A stretch of 64,000 bases of DNA, from the NCBI RefSeq assembly GCF_016925615.1, contig NZ_CP070499.1:2480001-2544000 (forward strand), in the 5' to 3' direction. The stretch is from Natronosporangium hydrolyticum. Lineage in GTDB: Bacteria; Actinomycetota; Actinomycetes; Mycobacteriales; Micromonosporaceae. Shown piece after piece: positions 1-7,813 of the stretch (its first letter is position 1; each line of letters begins with the position of its first letter). The notes beneath the pieces were generated by a model. The model saw only the letters and a list, made by a program, of their open reading frames with translations. It did no database searches and was not told the origin of the DNA. The translations under genes and the position numbers were made by a program.

Positions 1-29
1 CATATGCGGCTGCCGCAATCGTGCTCCTG

Positions 30-60
30 CGGTACGCCGAGCGGCGAGCTCGCCGTACCG
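30..60. terminator. Strong hairpin near the window start
   Basis: Two 12-base arms (CGGTACGCCGAG and CTCGCCGTACCG) pair with a single mismatch around a 7-base loop. There is no T-run after the stem, so an intrinsic terminator of an upstream gene outside the window is only one possibility. Positions 1-207 contain no convincing gene start. Confidence 0.4.
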
Positions 61-207
61 GCAAACTGGAGTTGGTGTGAGGCCTGGAACCGGCCCGCGG
101 GCCCGCCACGGCGGGGCAACACATCGACTGGTATTGCGATCCGAGAGCGGTTCAGGCAGCATGACCTTGTGTCTGGTGACGTACTTTCGCACCCTGAGGG
201 ACCCCCC

Positions 208-2028
208 GTGTCCCGCTGGGAGAGGCGCTTTCGGGCACCCCGGATAGGCATGCCGGTCAGCGCTCTTGACGCCCCTGACCGACACGTGTGCATCGCTACG
301 GCGCACGGCACCATCGAAGTGCACAGTTGGGACAGCAGTTCAAGGGTCCTGACCCAAGCTACCTCCCGACAGGAAGGCACCCACCGCGCCGCGATTGAGC
401 CGGCCGGTGAGTGGATTTGGTGGTTCGACGACCGCGACGGCGACGAATGCGGAGTCTGGCGCCGGCAGCGGTTCGGAGCTGGTCCGGGTGAACAGACCGT
501 GGACGCGACCGGGTTGGCGCCGTCCCAGCCGGCCGGTCTTGCGCTTGGCCGACGCAACGTGGCGGTCGTGGGCGTCGTCGACCGGCGGGACGAGTACCGG
601 GTTCTCCGGCTCGGCCTCGACGGCAGCGCCGACCCGCTGCTGCTCTATCAGCACCGGCAGGCGGTGTCAGTTGGTCCACTCAACGCCGACAGCACGCAGC
701 TGTCCTTAATCCATAGCGAACACGGCGACTCCCGGCATCCGGCAGTGCGCGTTTTGGACACGTCCGGCAACGCCGTCGTCGGCGACCTTTGGGATGGACC
801 CGGTCTCGGGGTACGTCCGATCGGTTTCGCGCCGGCGTTCGGCGACGACCGGCTGCTCGTGCGGCACGACCGGCACGGACGACCCGGCCTCCTGCTCTGG
901 CGGGTCGGCACTGGTGAGCAGTCCGAGCTCGATCTCGCGGTGCCGGGAGAGGTGGCTGCGGCATCCTGGTACCAGGATGGTTGCGCAGTGCTGGTGGCAG
1001 TTTCCCACCACGGCCGCACCCGCCTGCACCGGGTTGACTTGGCCGTCGGCGGCATGGCAGTCAGCGCCGTCCAACCGGTCGGGCCCACCACCGGCACCGT
1101 CTCGGCCCTCACCACCACTCCTGGCGGGGACGCATGGTTTCTGTGGTCATCCGCCGCCGACCCGCCGACCATCCGCAACCTTGTTGGCGAACCGGTGGTG
1201 GCGCCGCCTGGGCCCGCTGCACCACCCAGCGTCCCGGTGACGGATCTATGGGTGGACGGTCCGGGCGGGCCCGTCCACGCGTTGTTGCGCCTGCCGCCGA
1301 GCCTCGGCAGGCAGCGAACCGACCGTTACTTGCCGCTCGTCATCGACTGTCACGGCGGCCCCGCCGCCCACGACAGTGACCTCTTTCGTGCCGGACCGGC
1401 GGCGTGGGTAGATCACGGCTTCGCCGTCGTCCAGATCAACTATCGCGGTTCCACCGGGTACGGGACTGGGTGGCGCGACGCCATCGCCGAGCGGGTCGGC
1501 CACACCGAACTGGCGGACGTCGTAGCCGTTCGCGATCACCTGGTGAGGGTGGGCATCGCTGATCCGCGACGAGTCGTATTGTCCGGGCACTCGTGGGGCG
1601 GCTACCTCACCTTACTCGGGCTCGGGCGCTATCCCGATCGATGGTCGGTGGGGCTGGCCACCTCGCCGATCGCCGACTACCTGGTCGCCTACGCCGACGA
1701 GAGCGAAGACTTGAAGGCATTCGACCGCTCGCTCTTCGGTGGCTCCCCGGAGCAGGTCGGGGAGAAGTATCGCGACGCCAGCCCGCTGACGTATGTTCCT
1801 GAGATCCAGGTGCCGCTGTGGATAGCTGCGGGTCGGGCTGATCCACGTTGTCCATGGCGACAAATACTAAGCTATGTCGACGCTCTGAAGCGATATCGGA
1901 TCACTCATGAGCTGTACCACTACGATGCCGGACATGGATCGCTGGCGGACGCGGAACGGATTCGGCAAATGGGCATGAAGCTCGACTTCGTCGCGCGCTA
2001 CCTCGCCCCCAGGTCATGGTTAAGATAA
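208..2028 (+). CDS. S9 family prolyl oligopeptidase-type serine peptidase
   Basis: About 606 residues. The N-terminal part (about 1-370) looks like the beta-propeller region of S9 peptidases and the C-terminal part (about 390-606) is an alpha/beta-hydrolase fold. The catalytic triad is visible: Ser462 in GHSWGGYL, Asp545 in AGRADPR and His576 in DAGHGS. The GTG start at 208 was chosen because GAGGG lies 7 bases upstream; the frame is open to position 4 but the upstream part is low-complexity and not protein-like. It likely hydrolyses short peptides or acyl-peptides in the cytoplasm, since no signal peptide is seen. Its 3' end overlaps the next gene by 13 bases, so the two are probably co-translated. 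The substrate cannot be inferred from sequence. Confidence 0.85.
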   Translation: MSRWERRFRAPRIGMPVSALDAPDRHVCIATAHGTIEVHSWDSSSRVLTQATSRQEGTHRAAIEPAGEWIWWFDDRDGDECGVWRRQRFGAGPGEQTVDATGLAPSQPAGLALGRRNVAVVGVVDRRDEYRVLRLGLDGSADPLLLYQHRQAVSVGPLNADSTQLSLIHSEHGDSRHPAVRVLDTSGNAVVGDLWDGPGLGVRPIGFAPAFGDDRLLVRHDRHGRPGLLLWRVGTGEQSELDLAVPGEVAAASWYQDGCAVLVAVSHHGRTRLHRVDLAVGGMAVSAVQPVGPTTGTVSALTTTPGGDAWFLWSSAADPPTIRNLVGEPVVAPPGPAAPPSVPVTDLWVDGPGGPVHALLRLPPSLGRQRTDRYLPLVIDCHGGPAAHDSDLFRAGPAAWVDHGFAVVQINYRGSTGYGTGWRDAIAERVGHTELADVVAVRDHLVRVGIADPRRVVLSGHSWGGYLTLLGLGRYPDRWSVGLATSPIADYLVAYADESEDLKAFDRSLFGGSPEQVGEKYRDASPLTYVPEIQVPLWIAAGRADPRCPWRQILSYVDALKRYRITHELYHYDAGHGSLADAERIRQMGMKLDFVARYLAPRSWLR

Positions 2029-2624
2029 CCAAATATAGTCATGCGTGCGTCCGGATTGAGCGTGCCGGCCGCGTGCTGGTCATCGACCCCGGAGTCTGGA
2101 CCGAGCCAGCAGCGACGTCTGGAGCGGACGCGGTCCTGGTCACGCACGAACACGCTGACCACATCGACCGTAAGAGGTTGGCGGCCCAGAAAATCCCGAT
2201 CTACGCGCCGGCTGGGGCCGCGCTGCCCGGGATCGCGTTCCGTCCGGTCCACCCGAAGGGGAACTTCCGGGTCGCTGGCCTGAACGTGACAGCGGTAGGG
2301 GGTCGCCACGCTCCCGCCTACGCCGGCGAGCCCGACTGCCCGAACCTGGGGTACGTCGTCGAGCGAGCCTGCTATCACCCGGGCGACGCACTTCACCTGC
2401 CCGGGGCCCCGGTCGACACGTTACTGGTGCCGATGCAGGGCGCGTGGCTGAAGACACAGGAGGCGATTGAATTCGTGCGCGCCGTTCAGCCGCGGCAATG
2501 CGTCGGGATACATGAGGGCCAGCTGAACGACCGCGGCATCAGCTCGATAAACGGCTGGCTGTCCCGGGGGATCGAAGCCGACTACCGCTATCTCCGATCG
2601 GGGGAGAGCACCCTGGCGGAGTGA
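2016..2624 (+). CDS. Metallo-beta-lactamase-fold hydrolase (UlaG-like)
   Basis: 202 residues. The metal-binding motif HEHADHID is at about residues 47-54, preceded by the VLVIDPGVW strand typical of the UlaG-like branch of the MBL superfamily, and a further metal-ligand Asp lies in YHPGDALHLP. The expected role is a zinc- or manganese-dependent hydrolase of a small ester, lactone or phosphodiester in the cytoplasm. The ATG overlaps the end of the S9 peptidase by 13 bases, so expression is coupled. No substrate can be named. Confidence 0.85.
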   Translation: MVKITKYSHACVRIERAGRVLVIDPGVWTEPAATSGADAVLVTHEHADHIDRKRLAAQKIPIYAPAGAALPGIAFRPVHPKGNFRVAGLNVTAVGGRHAPAYAGEPDCPNLGYVVERACYHPGDALHLPGAPVDTLLVPMQGAWLKTQEAIEFVRAVQPRQCVGIHEGQLNDRGISSINGWLSRGIEADYRYLRSGESTLAE

Positions 2625-2796
2625 CCTCGGCGGGTCGCCTTCTAGTGCTCCACATCGGTCGATAAATATATGGCATCGGGTTGCCATCCCATCGACGATT
2701 CTGCCAGCACCACAGTCGAGGCGGTGAGCCCCGCTCGAGTACCTTAGCTACCTGGCCGTGGTTCAGTCCGTACCAGCCCCATTGGAGGCCACCCTC

Positions 2797-3196
2797 GTGA
2801 GCGCTGACCGGCTCCGATCCGGCCGGGACCGACGAAGCGTCATCGCCCGGCTTCGCCGGGCCGACCGACGCTCCGGCGGCCGAGGGCGCGGCCGAGGTCT
2901 CCGGCCCGCCATCGTGGGACCGGGAGATCACCGCAGAAGGGACCGGCTCGGGGCAGATTCCGTTGGACAGCCTGCCGGAGCATCTGTTCTTCTACCTCAC
3001 CTTCACCTATGCGCCCACCGGAGGGCAGGACTTCTTCCAGGTGAACACCGTGGTCGACGGCGAGGAAGGGGGTTTCATCCACCATCTGCAGACCGGGGAG
3101 CTGACCGGCTCGGCGCTGCTGCTCCGCCAGTACGCGGTTGGGCCCGCCACCGACCTCGTGGTCAACACCGAGGGGACGTGGACCATCCAGACCTGA
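2797..3196 (+). pseudogene. Probable frameshifted small gene of unknown function
   Basis: A GTG at 2797 sits 8 bases after a good GGAGG ribosome site, but its frame soon becomes Arg-rich and not protein-like. A different frame, open from just after the TGA at 2798-2800 to 3196, reads as plausible protein: an Ala/Pro/Gly-rich linker (about 2804-2950) followed by an acidic domain with LPEHLFFYLTFTYAPTGGQD and NTEGTWTIQT at the end. This frame has no ATG or GTG; the first usable start would be TTG at 2963 with no convincing ribosome site. One indel shortly after 2800 would join the good start to the good frame. Either the gene is broken, there is a sequencing error, or a TTG start is used. I do not recognise the family. 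Confidence 0.4.
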
Positions 3197-3268
3197 CGGT
3201 GCCGTAACCGCGAACCGGACATCGCACACTTATCCCTCGGTATTGGCGCGGCGTACTCGCCGCCGCTG

Positions 3269-3298
3269 TTGCTCGCGGCACGTCCATGCATCTAGGCT
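3269..3298 (+). promoter_or_regulatory. Candidate promoter of the GDPD-PAP2 gene
   Basis: TTGCTC at 3269-3274 and TAGGCT at 3293-3298 are separated by 18 bases, about 26 bases upstream of the GTG start at 3324. A small GC hairpin (GCGGCG/CGCCGC, 3248-3263) lies just upstream and could end transcription from the preceding region. Confidence 0.35.
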
Positions 3299-3323
3299 TC
3301 GCACCGAAGCTGAAGGAGAGAGG

Positions 3324-5273
3324 GTGGGCGCAGGCCTGAGACGGGCGCGGCTCTGGCTGCTGCTGCCCATCGTCGTGACGGTCGCGGTGATCGCGGCTGT
3401 ATGGGCACAGGCTGATCCGGTCGAGCCGGTGCCGCACTTCGCCGAGCGGGACGTGTCGATCATCGCCCACGCCGGCGCGCAGGGGCACGCGCCACCAAAC
3501 ACAATGGAGGCTTTTCAGGCCGCGGTCGAGCTCGGCGCGGACGTGCTTGAGATGGACCTGCAGATCACCGCCGACGGCGAGATCGTCACCATTCACGACG
3601 GTACGGTCGATCGCACCACCGACGGCTCGGGGCCGGTCAGCGAGCTGACACTGGCCGAGCTCCGGGCCCTGGACGCCGGGTACACCTGGCGGGACGAGCA
3701 AGGTGGCACTCCGTTCCGGGGCCACGGGGTGCGGCACGCCACCCTGCGGGAGGTGTTCGAGGCGTTCCCCGACACGCCGCTGGTCATCGAGCTCAAGACC
3801 GACGGCGGCGAGGCCATCATTCAACCGACGATCGACCTGATCGTCGAGTACGACCGCGGCGATTCGGTCGCCGTCGCCTCGTTCCGCGAGGAGTACCTGC
3901 AGCCGGTGCGGGCGCAACTGCCTGGTGTGGCGACCAACATGCCGGAGTCGGAGACCTACGACTTCTACGTCCGCCAGCTGTTCGGTCTCCATCCATGGTG
4001 GACTCCACCGGGGCAGCTGTTCCAAGTCCCGGAGCATTTCGACGGGCGGCGCGTGGTGACGCCGAGGTTTGTCCGCGCCGCCGAACGACTCGGCGTGGAG
4101 GTGCACGTCTGGACCGTCAACGACCCGGAGCAGATGCACCGGGTGCTGGACGCGGGCGCGCACGGCATCATCACCGACTACCCGGACCGGGCGGTCGAGG
4201 TGCTCGCCGAGCGGGAGGCGGCCCGCGGCGATGTCCGGGGCATAAACCCAGACCAGTACGACGACCAGCTCACCCGGATCGAATATCTACAGCAGCAGTA
4301 CGGGTGGTTGACGCCGGTGATGTCTACAGTGACCTTCTTCGGTGACGAGGAGGCCTATCTACTGCTGCTGCCGATCATCTACTGGGTGGTCAACCGGCGG
4401 ATCGGGATCCGGCTCGGGGTGATGCTGCTGCTGACGGCAGGCGTCAACTCGCTACTCAAACTCGGGTTCGCTACCCCCCGTCCGGCGTACCTTGATCCGG
4501 GGCTGGAGCTTGCCCGGGAGCATTCGTTCGGGCTGCCGTCCGGGCACGCCCAGAACGCGGCGGCGATCTGGGGGGTGTTGGCCGCGTCGCTGCGCGGCTG
4601 GCCGGTGCGGATCGGGCTGGTGGCGCTGATCGTCGCGATCGGCTGGTCCCGCATCCACCTCGGGGCTCACTTCCTGGAGGACATCTTCACCGGTTGGCTG
4701 GTCGGCCTGCTGCTGGTGGTGCTGTATCTGTGGCTCGCCCCGCGCGGGGCGCGGTGGGTGCGCCGGCTGAGCACGGGGGAGCAGATCGCGGGCGCCGTAG
4801 CGGCGTCGCTGCTGCTGATCGCGCCGGCGGTGCTGCTCTCCAGCCGCCTGATCAACGTAAGCTTCCCGTGGCCGGGGGTGATCGACGCGGCGGAGCTGGC
4901 CGGCGCGTCCGGGGTGGTGACGGCCGCCGCCACGCTCGCCGGGTTCGGGATCGGCCTCGCACTGCTGCATGCCCGCGGCGGCTTCGACCATCGGGGGCCG
5001 ATCGGCCGCCGGCTGCTGCGGCTGGTGGTGGGTCTGGTCGGCGTGGTCGCCATCTGGCAGGGGCTGGGGGTGCTGTTCCCGGGCGGCGAGGAGCCGCTCG
5101 CGCTGGTGCTGCGGTACGTCCGGTATGCGCTGGTGGGGCTGTGGGTGGGTGGCGTCGCACCGTTGCTGTTCCGCCGCCTCGGGTTGGCCGACCGGCTGCC
5201 GCCGGAGCCGCCGACCACCGAGCCCGGTGACGGCTCTGCGCATCCCGCGCCCGTGCCAGCCCGCGCCGGTTGA
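3324..5273 (+). CDS. Membrane glycerophosphodiester phosphodiesterase - PAP2 phosphatase fusion
   Basis: About 649 residues. The start is GTG 3324, with AAGGAGAGAGG just upstream; the frame runs further up but without protein-like sequence. An N-terminal anchor (about 10-30, WLLLPIVVTVAVIAAVW) is followed by a GDPD TIM-barrel (about 45-300) with HAGAQGHAPPNT, EMDLQ and TIHD, matching the His/Glu/Asp/His metal and acid-base residues of that family. The second half (about 335-480) has all three PAP2 signatures: K-x6-RP (KLGFATPRP), PSGH and SRIHLGAHFLED. Further TM helices follow to the C terminus. Known families imply hydrolysis of glycerophosphodiesters and dephosphorylation of a lipid phosphate or phosphomonoester at the outer face of the membrane; the fusion suggests sequential steps on one lipid headgroup substrate (inference). 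Confidence 0.87.
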   Translation: MGAGLRRARLWLLLPIVVTVAVIAAVWAQADPVEPVPHFAERDVSIIAHAGAQGHAPPNTMEAFQAAVELGADVLEMDLQITADGEIVTIHDGTVDRTTDGSGPVSELTLAELRALDAGYTWRDEQGGTPFRGHGVRHATLREVFEAFPDTPLVIELKTDGGEAIIQPTIDLIVEYDRGDSVAVASFREEYLQPVRAQLPGVATNMPESETYDFYVRQLFGLHPWWTPPGQLFQVPEHFDGRRVVTPRFVRAAERLGVEVHVWTVNDPEQMHRVLDAGAHGIITDYPDRAVEVLAEREAARGDVRGINPDQYDDQLTRIEYLQQQYGWLTPVMSTVTFFGDEEAYLLLLPIIYWVVNRRIGIRLGVMLLLTAGVNSLLKLGFATPRPAYLDPGLELAREHSFGLPSGHAQNAAAIWGVLAASLRGWPVRIGLVALIVAIGWSRIHLGAHFLEDIFTGWLVGLLLVVLYLWLAPRGARWVRRLSTGEQIAGAVAASLLLIAPAVLLSSRLINVSFPWPGVIDAAELAGASGVVTAAATLAGFGIGLALLHARGGFDHRGPIGRRLLRLVVGLVGVVAIWQGLGVLFPGGEEPLALVLRYVRYALVGLWVGGVAPLLFRRLGLADRLPPEPPTTEPGDGSAHPAPVPARAG

Positions 5274-5330
5274 CGCGGTCAGCTGCCCGACGGCCCTTCT
5301 CTGGCTGAGGCGCCGATGGGCTGACCAGGT

Positions 5331-5370
5331 GTGCTACTTGGTAGCACAGGGTGTCACATCATGCTAGGAT
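5331..5370 (+). promoter_or_regulatory. Palindromic operator and promoter of the toxin-antitoxin operon
   Basis: A perfect inverted repeat GTGCTAC-TTG-GTAGCAC lies at 5331-5347. It is followed by a -10-like TAGGAT at 5365-5370, only 7 bases before the antitoxin GTG at 5378, so the transcript is probably leaderless. Such a palindrome over the promoter is the usual site for antitoxin autorepression. Confidence 0.6.
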
Positions 5371-5377
5371 ATTGGCC

Positions 5378-5638
5378 GTGGCAGCAGAGCTCACGCAACG
5401 GGACCTCCGGGCGAGGTCGGGGCAGATCATGGACGCCGTCGCACACGGCGAGACGTTCATCGTCACCCGTAACGGCACGCCGATCGGGGAGCTGATCCCC
5501 CTGCGCCGAAACCGTGTCGTCACCCGTGAGCACTTCGCGGGTGTCTCGGCGAACGCGCCCGTCATGGACGCGGCAAGATTCCGCGCCGATCTTGACAGTG
5601 CCCTGGACGATACGTTCCAGGACCCCTATGACTCCTGA
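5378..5638 (+). CDS. Type II antitoxin, Phd/YefM-like (VapB partner)
   Basis: About 86 residues: AELTQRDLRARSGQIMDAVAHGETFIVTRNGTPIGELIPL, the typical Phd/YefM N-terminal DNA-binding fold, followed by a charged C-terminal tail (residues 55-86) that would wrap the toxin. GTG 5378 was chosen because it fits the family's N terminus and a leaderless start; GTG 5351 in the same frame would add nine atypical residues and would lie upstream of the -10 box. The gene overlaps the toxin ATG by 11 bases, the usual coupling in such modules. It is expected to neutralise the PIN toxin and repress the operon through the upstream palindrome. Confidence 0.85.
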   Translation: MAAELTQRDLRARSGQIMDAVAHGETFIVTRNGTPIGELIPLRRNRVVTREHFAGVSANAPVMDAARFRADLDSALDDTFQDPYDS

Positions 5639-6041
5639 CGTGCACGGTCTGCTCGACACGAACATCCTTATTCTGCGCCGCCGGATCGACCATGCCAGGC
5701 TCCCGGAAACGATGTCGATCAGCGCGGTCACGCTGGCAGAGCTGTCGGCGGGCCCGCACCACACCGCTGACCCGGTGGAGCGGGCCCGCCGCATGGACGT
5801 GCTCCAGCGGGCCGAGTCGGAGTTTGATCCGCTACCGTTCGACGCCGAGGCGGCACGCGCGTTCGGCACGGTCGCCGCGTCCGTCCTGGCAGCCGGCCGC
5901 AAGCCCAGGGCGCGCACGGCTGACCTCATGATCGCCAGCGTGGCCATAGCCAACCGCCTGCCGATCTACACCACGAACCCCGATGACTTCGCCGGTCTCG
6001 ACGCGTTGCTGACGGTCGTGGCGGTGCCGTTGTCGGGCTGA
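5628..6041 (+). CDS. PIN-domain ribonuclease toxin, VapC family
   Basis: 137 residues, normal length for VapC. The acidic catalytic set is complete: Asp10 in LLDTNI, Glu38 in LAELSAG, Asp99 in TADLMIAS and Asp119/Asp120 in TTNPDDF. VapC toxins are Mg-dependent endoribonucleases that cut tRNA or rRNA when not bound by antitoxin. The ATG at 5628 overlaps the antitoxin stop (ATGACTCCTGA). The module sits at the edge of a run of defence genes. Confidence 0.9.
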   Translation: MTPDVHGLLDTNILILRRRIDHARLPETMSISAVTLAELSAGPHHTADPVERARRMDVLQRAESEFDPLPFDAEAARAFGTVAASVLAAGRKPRARTADLMIASVAIANRLPIYTTNPDDFAGLDALLTVVAVPLSG

Positions 6042-6232
6042 CCAGTACCGCTGGCGGAGTCTTGCGGTGTTCGTAGAGTACTGACTCGGCGCTAGCTGCC
6101 CGGTCGGGCACGCGGAGCCCGGTGCCCTTTCGGAGCCCGGAATGTGGGCGGTGCGGACGCCCGGCGCCGGGAGTCGACCGGGTGTGCCAAGATACGAACC
6201 CGTAGCTGGCGGAGGTGATCGTCGGAGGGGCT

Positions 6233-7813
6233 ATGGCGCTGCACGAGGTCGAGGAGGCGCTCGCCGCCGCGCAGGACCTGCCCGAGGGGGACGGGAAGGT
6301 CGCCGAGTTGGAGCGGCTGGTCGCTCACGCGGACGCCGCCGAGGATCTACGGCTCGCTTTCGAGGCGCGGATCTCGCTGATCGAAGCGTACTGGAACGCC
6401 ACCGACTCGTGGCGGCTCGTTCCCACCTTCCACTGGTGTCTGCGCACTGTCGACCGTGAGCCGGCACTGTTTACGGCGGAGGACACCGAGCGGCTGCTGT
6501 TCCTCTACGGCTGGGCGGTCTCGACGGCGACCAACACCCCGCGGATCCCACTGGCAGACATCGACGCACTGCTCGACGACATGGAGCGCCGGTTCCGGGC
6601 CGCCGGCCACAGCCTGCGACACGTCTACACTCTCCGGTGTTTCGCCGTCGACATGACCCGTGGTGAGCAGCAGGCCCGCCCGTGGTTCGACCGGTGGCGC
6701 ACCGCGAAACGTGGCAGGGTCGGCGAACCACCCGGCTACGACCTGAACCTGCAGGGTGCGCTCCTAGCCGGCTGGGAGGACGACACCGCCGCGATCCCGT
6801 TGCTGGAGCGGGTGCTGGCAGAGGGGCTACTCGGCGGCGAGCCGGAGTTGCCGTTGAGCCAACTGATGCTGCCCTACCTGCGGCAGGGGCGACTTGCGGA
6901 GGCGGGGCGGGCGCACGTGCGCACCTACTCCGCGCAGCGGGGCCGGGCGGTCCGCTTCCACCACGTCAGCGACCACCTCGACTTCTGCGCGCTCTCCGGT
7001 CACCTGGAGCGGGGCCTCGACATCCTCGTCGATGTGCTGCCCGACTTGGAGAAGCAGCCCGCCGATGACTGGACCGCGATGTGGGTCGCCGCCTCCGGGG
7101 CGCTGGTGTGCCGGCTGGCCACCGATGCCGGCATGGGCGAGCGCAGCATTGCCCCGCCCAGTGACGGGCATGACCCGGCTGCCCCCGGCACCGTCGCGGC
7201 GCTCGGCGACCGGCTCGCTGCCACCGCCCTGGCGGTCGCCGCGCGGTTCGACGAGCGCGACGGCAGCGACCACAACACGGTCGACGTCAAGCGACATCTG
7301 GCCAGGCAACCGTTGACGGAGCCGTTTCCGCTGCCCGGCTCGGCGTCCGCAGCCGCGGGTGCCGAGCCGGGCATCACGAGCCCGGGCGACGGGGCCCAGC
7401 TCGACCAGCTGGGGCCGCTGACCACCGAAGCGATCACCGCGGTGCTGGACGAGCGGGGCGACAGCTACCGGGTCGAGGCAAGCGGCGCCGTCACCGGCCA
7501 GTGGACCTCGGCGTTTGTGCAGCTCGAGCGGGTCGGTGAGGATCAGACCATCCTGCATGCCCGGGTCATGGCCAGCCGCACCCTGACCGTGGACCGGCTG
7601 GCCGAGGCGTACGAGTTCTGCAATTCCTGGAACCGCGACACCCTGCTGCCGAAGGCTTATGCGCACGACACTGGCGACGGGACGCTGATCCTGGTCGGGG
7701 AAACCAACATTGACCTCGCCGCGGGGGTGAGCCACCGGCAGCTGACTCTGCTGGTCTCAGCGGCGATCGACGTCGGTGGCCAGTTCGCGGCGGCGGCGGA
7801 GCAGCTGCCGTGA
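6233..7813 (+). CDS. Helical-repeat protein with C-terminal YbjN domain
   Basis: About 526 residues. Residues 1-360 are alpha-helical and repetitive in character (EVEEALAAAQDLPEGDGKVAELERLV and similar), reminiscent of TPR-type repeats though too diverged to define units. Residues about 400-526 match the YbjN / type III chaperone-like domain (AVLDERGDSYRVE, VMASRTLTVDRLAEAYEFCNSWNRDTLLPKAY cut in parts, then ETNIDLAAGVSHRQLTLLV). A Pro/Gly-rich linker separates them. ATG 6233 has GGAGG 4 bases upstream; GTG 6215 is an alternative. The stop overlaps the start of the Hsp90-like gene by 4 bases, so it is a likely partner, adaptor or co-chaperone of that protein (inference). Confidence 0.7.
   Translation: MALHEVEEALAAAQDLPEGDGKVAELERLVAHADAAEDLRLAFEARISLIEAYWNATDSWRLVPTFHWCLRTVDREPALFTAEDTERLLFLYGWAVSTATNTPRIPLADIDALLDDMERRFRAAGHSLRHVYTLRCFAVDMTRGEQQARPWFDRWRTAKRGRVGEPPGYDLNLQGALLAGWEDDTAAIPLLERVLAEGLLGGEPELPLSQLMLPYLRQGRLAEAGRAHVRTYSAQRGRAVRFHHVSDHLDFCALSGHLERGLDILVDVLPDLEKQPADDWTAMWVAASGALVCRLATDAGMGERSIAPPSDGHDPAAPGTVAALGDRLAATALAVAARFDERDGSDHNTVDVKRHLARQPLTEPFPLPGSASAAAGAEPGITSPGDGAQLDQLGPLTTEAITAVLDERGDSYRVEASGAVTGQWTSAFVQLERVGEDQTILHARVMASRTLTVDRLAEAYEFCNSWNRDTLLPKAYAHDTGDGTLILVGETNIDLAAGVSHRQLTLLVSAAIDVGGQFAAAAEQLP

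Noticed and set aside
4-207. N-terminal extension of the S9 peptidase back to position 4
   Set aside because: The added residues are not protein-like, contain the hairpin at 30-60, and lack a ribosome site; GTG 208 has one.
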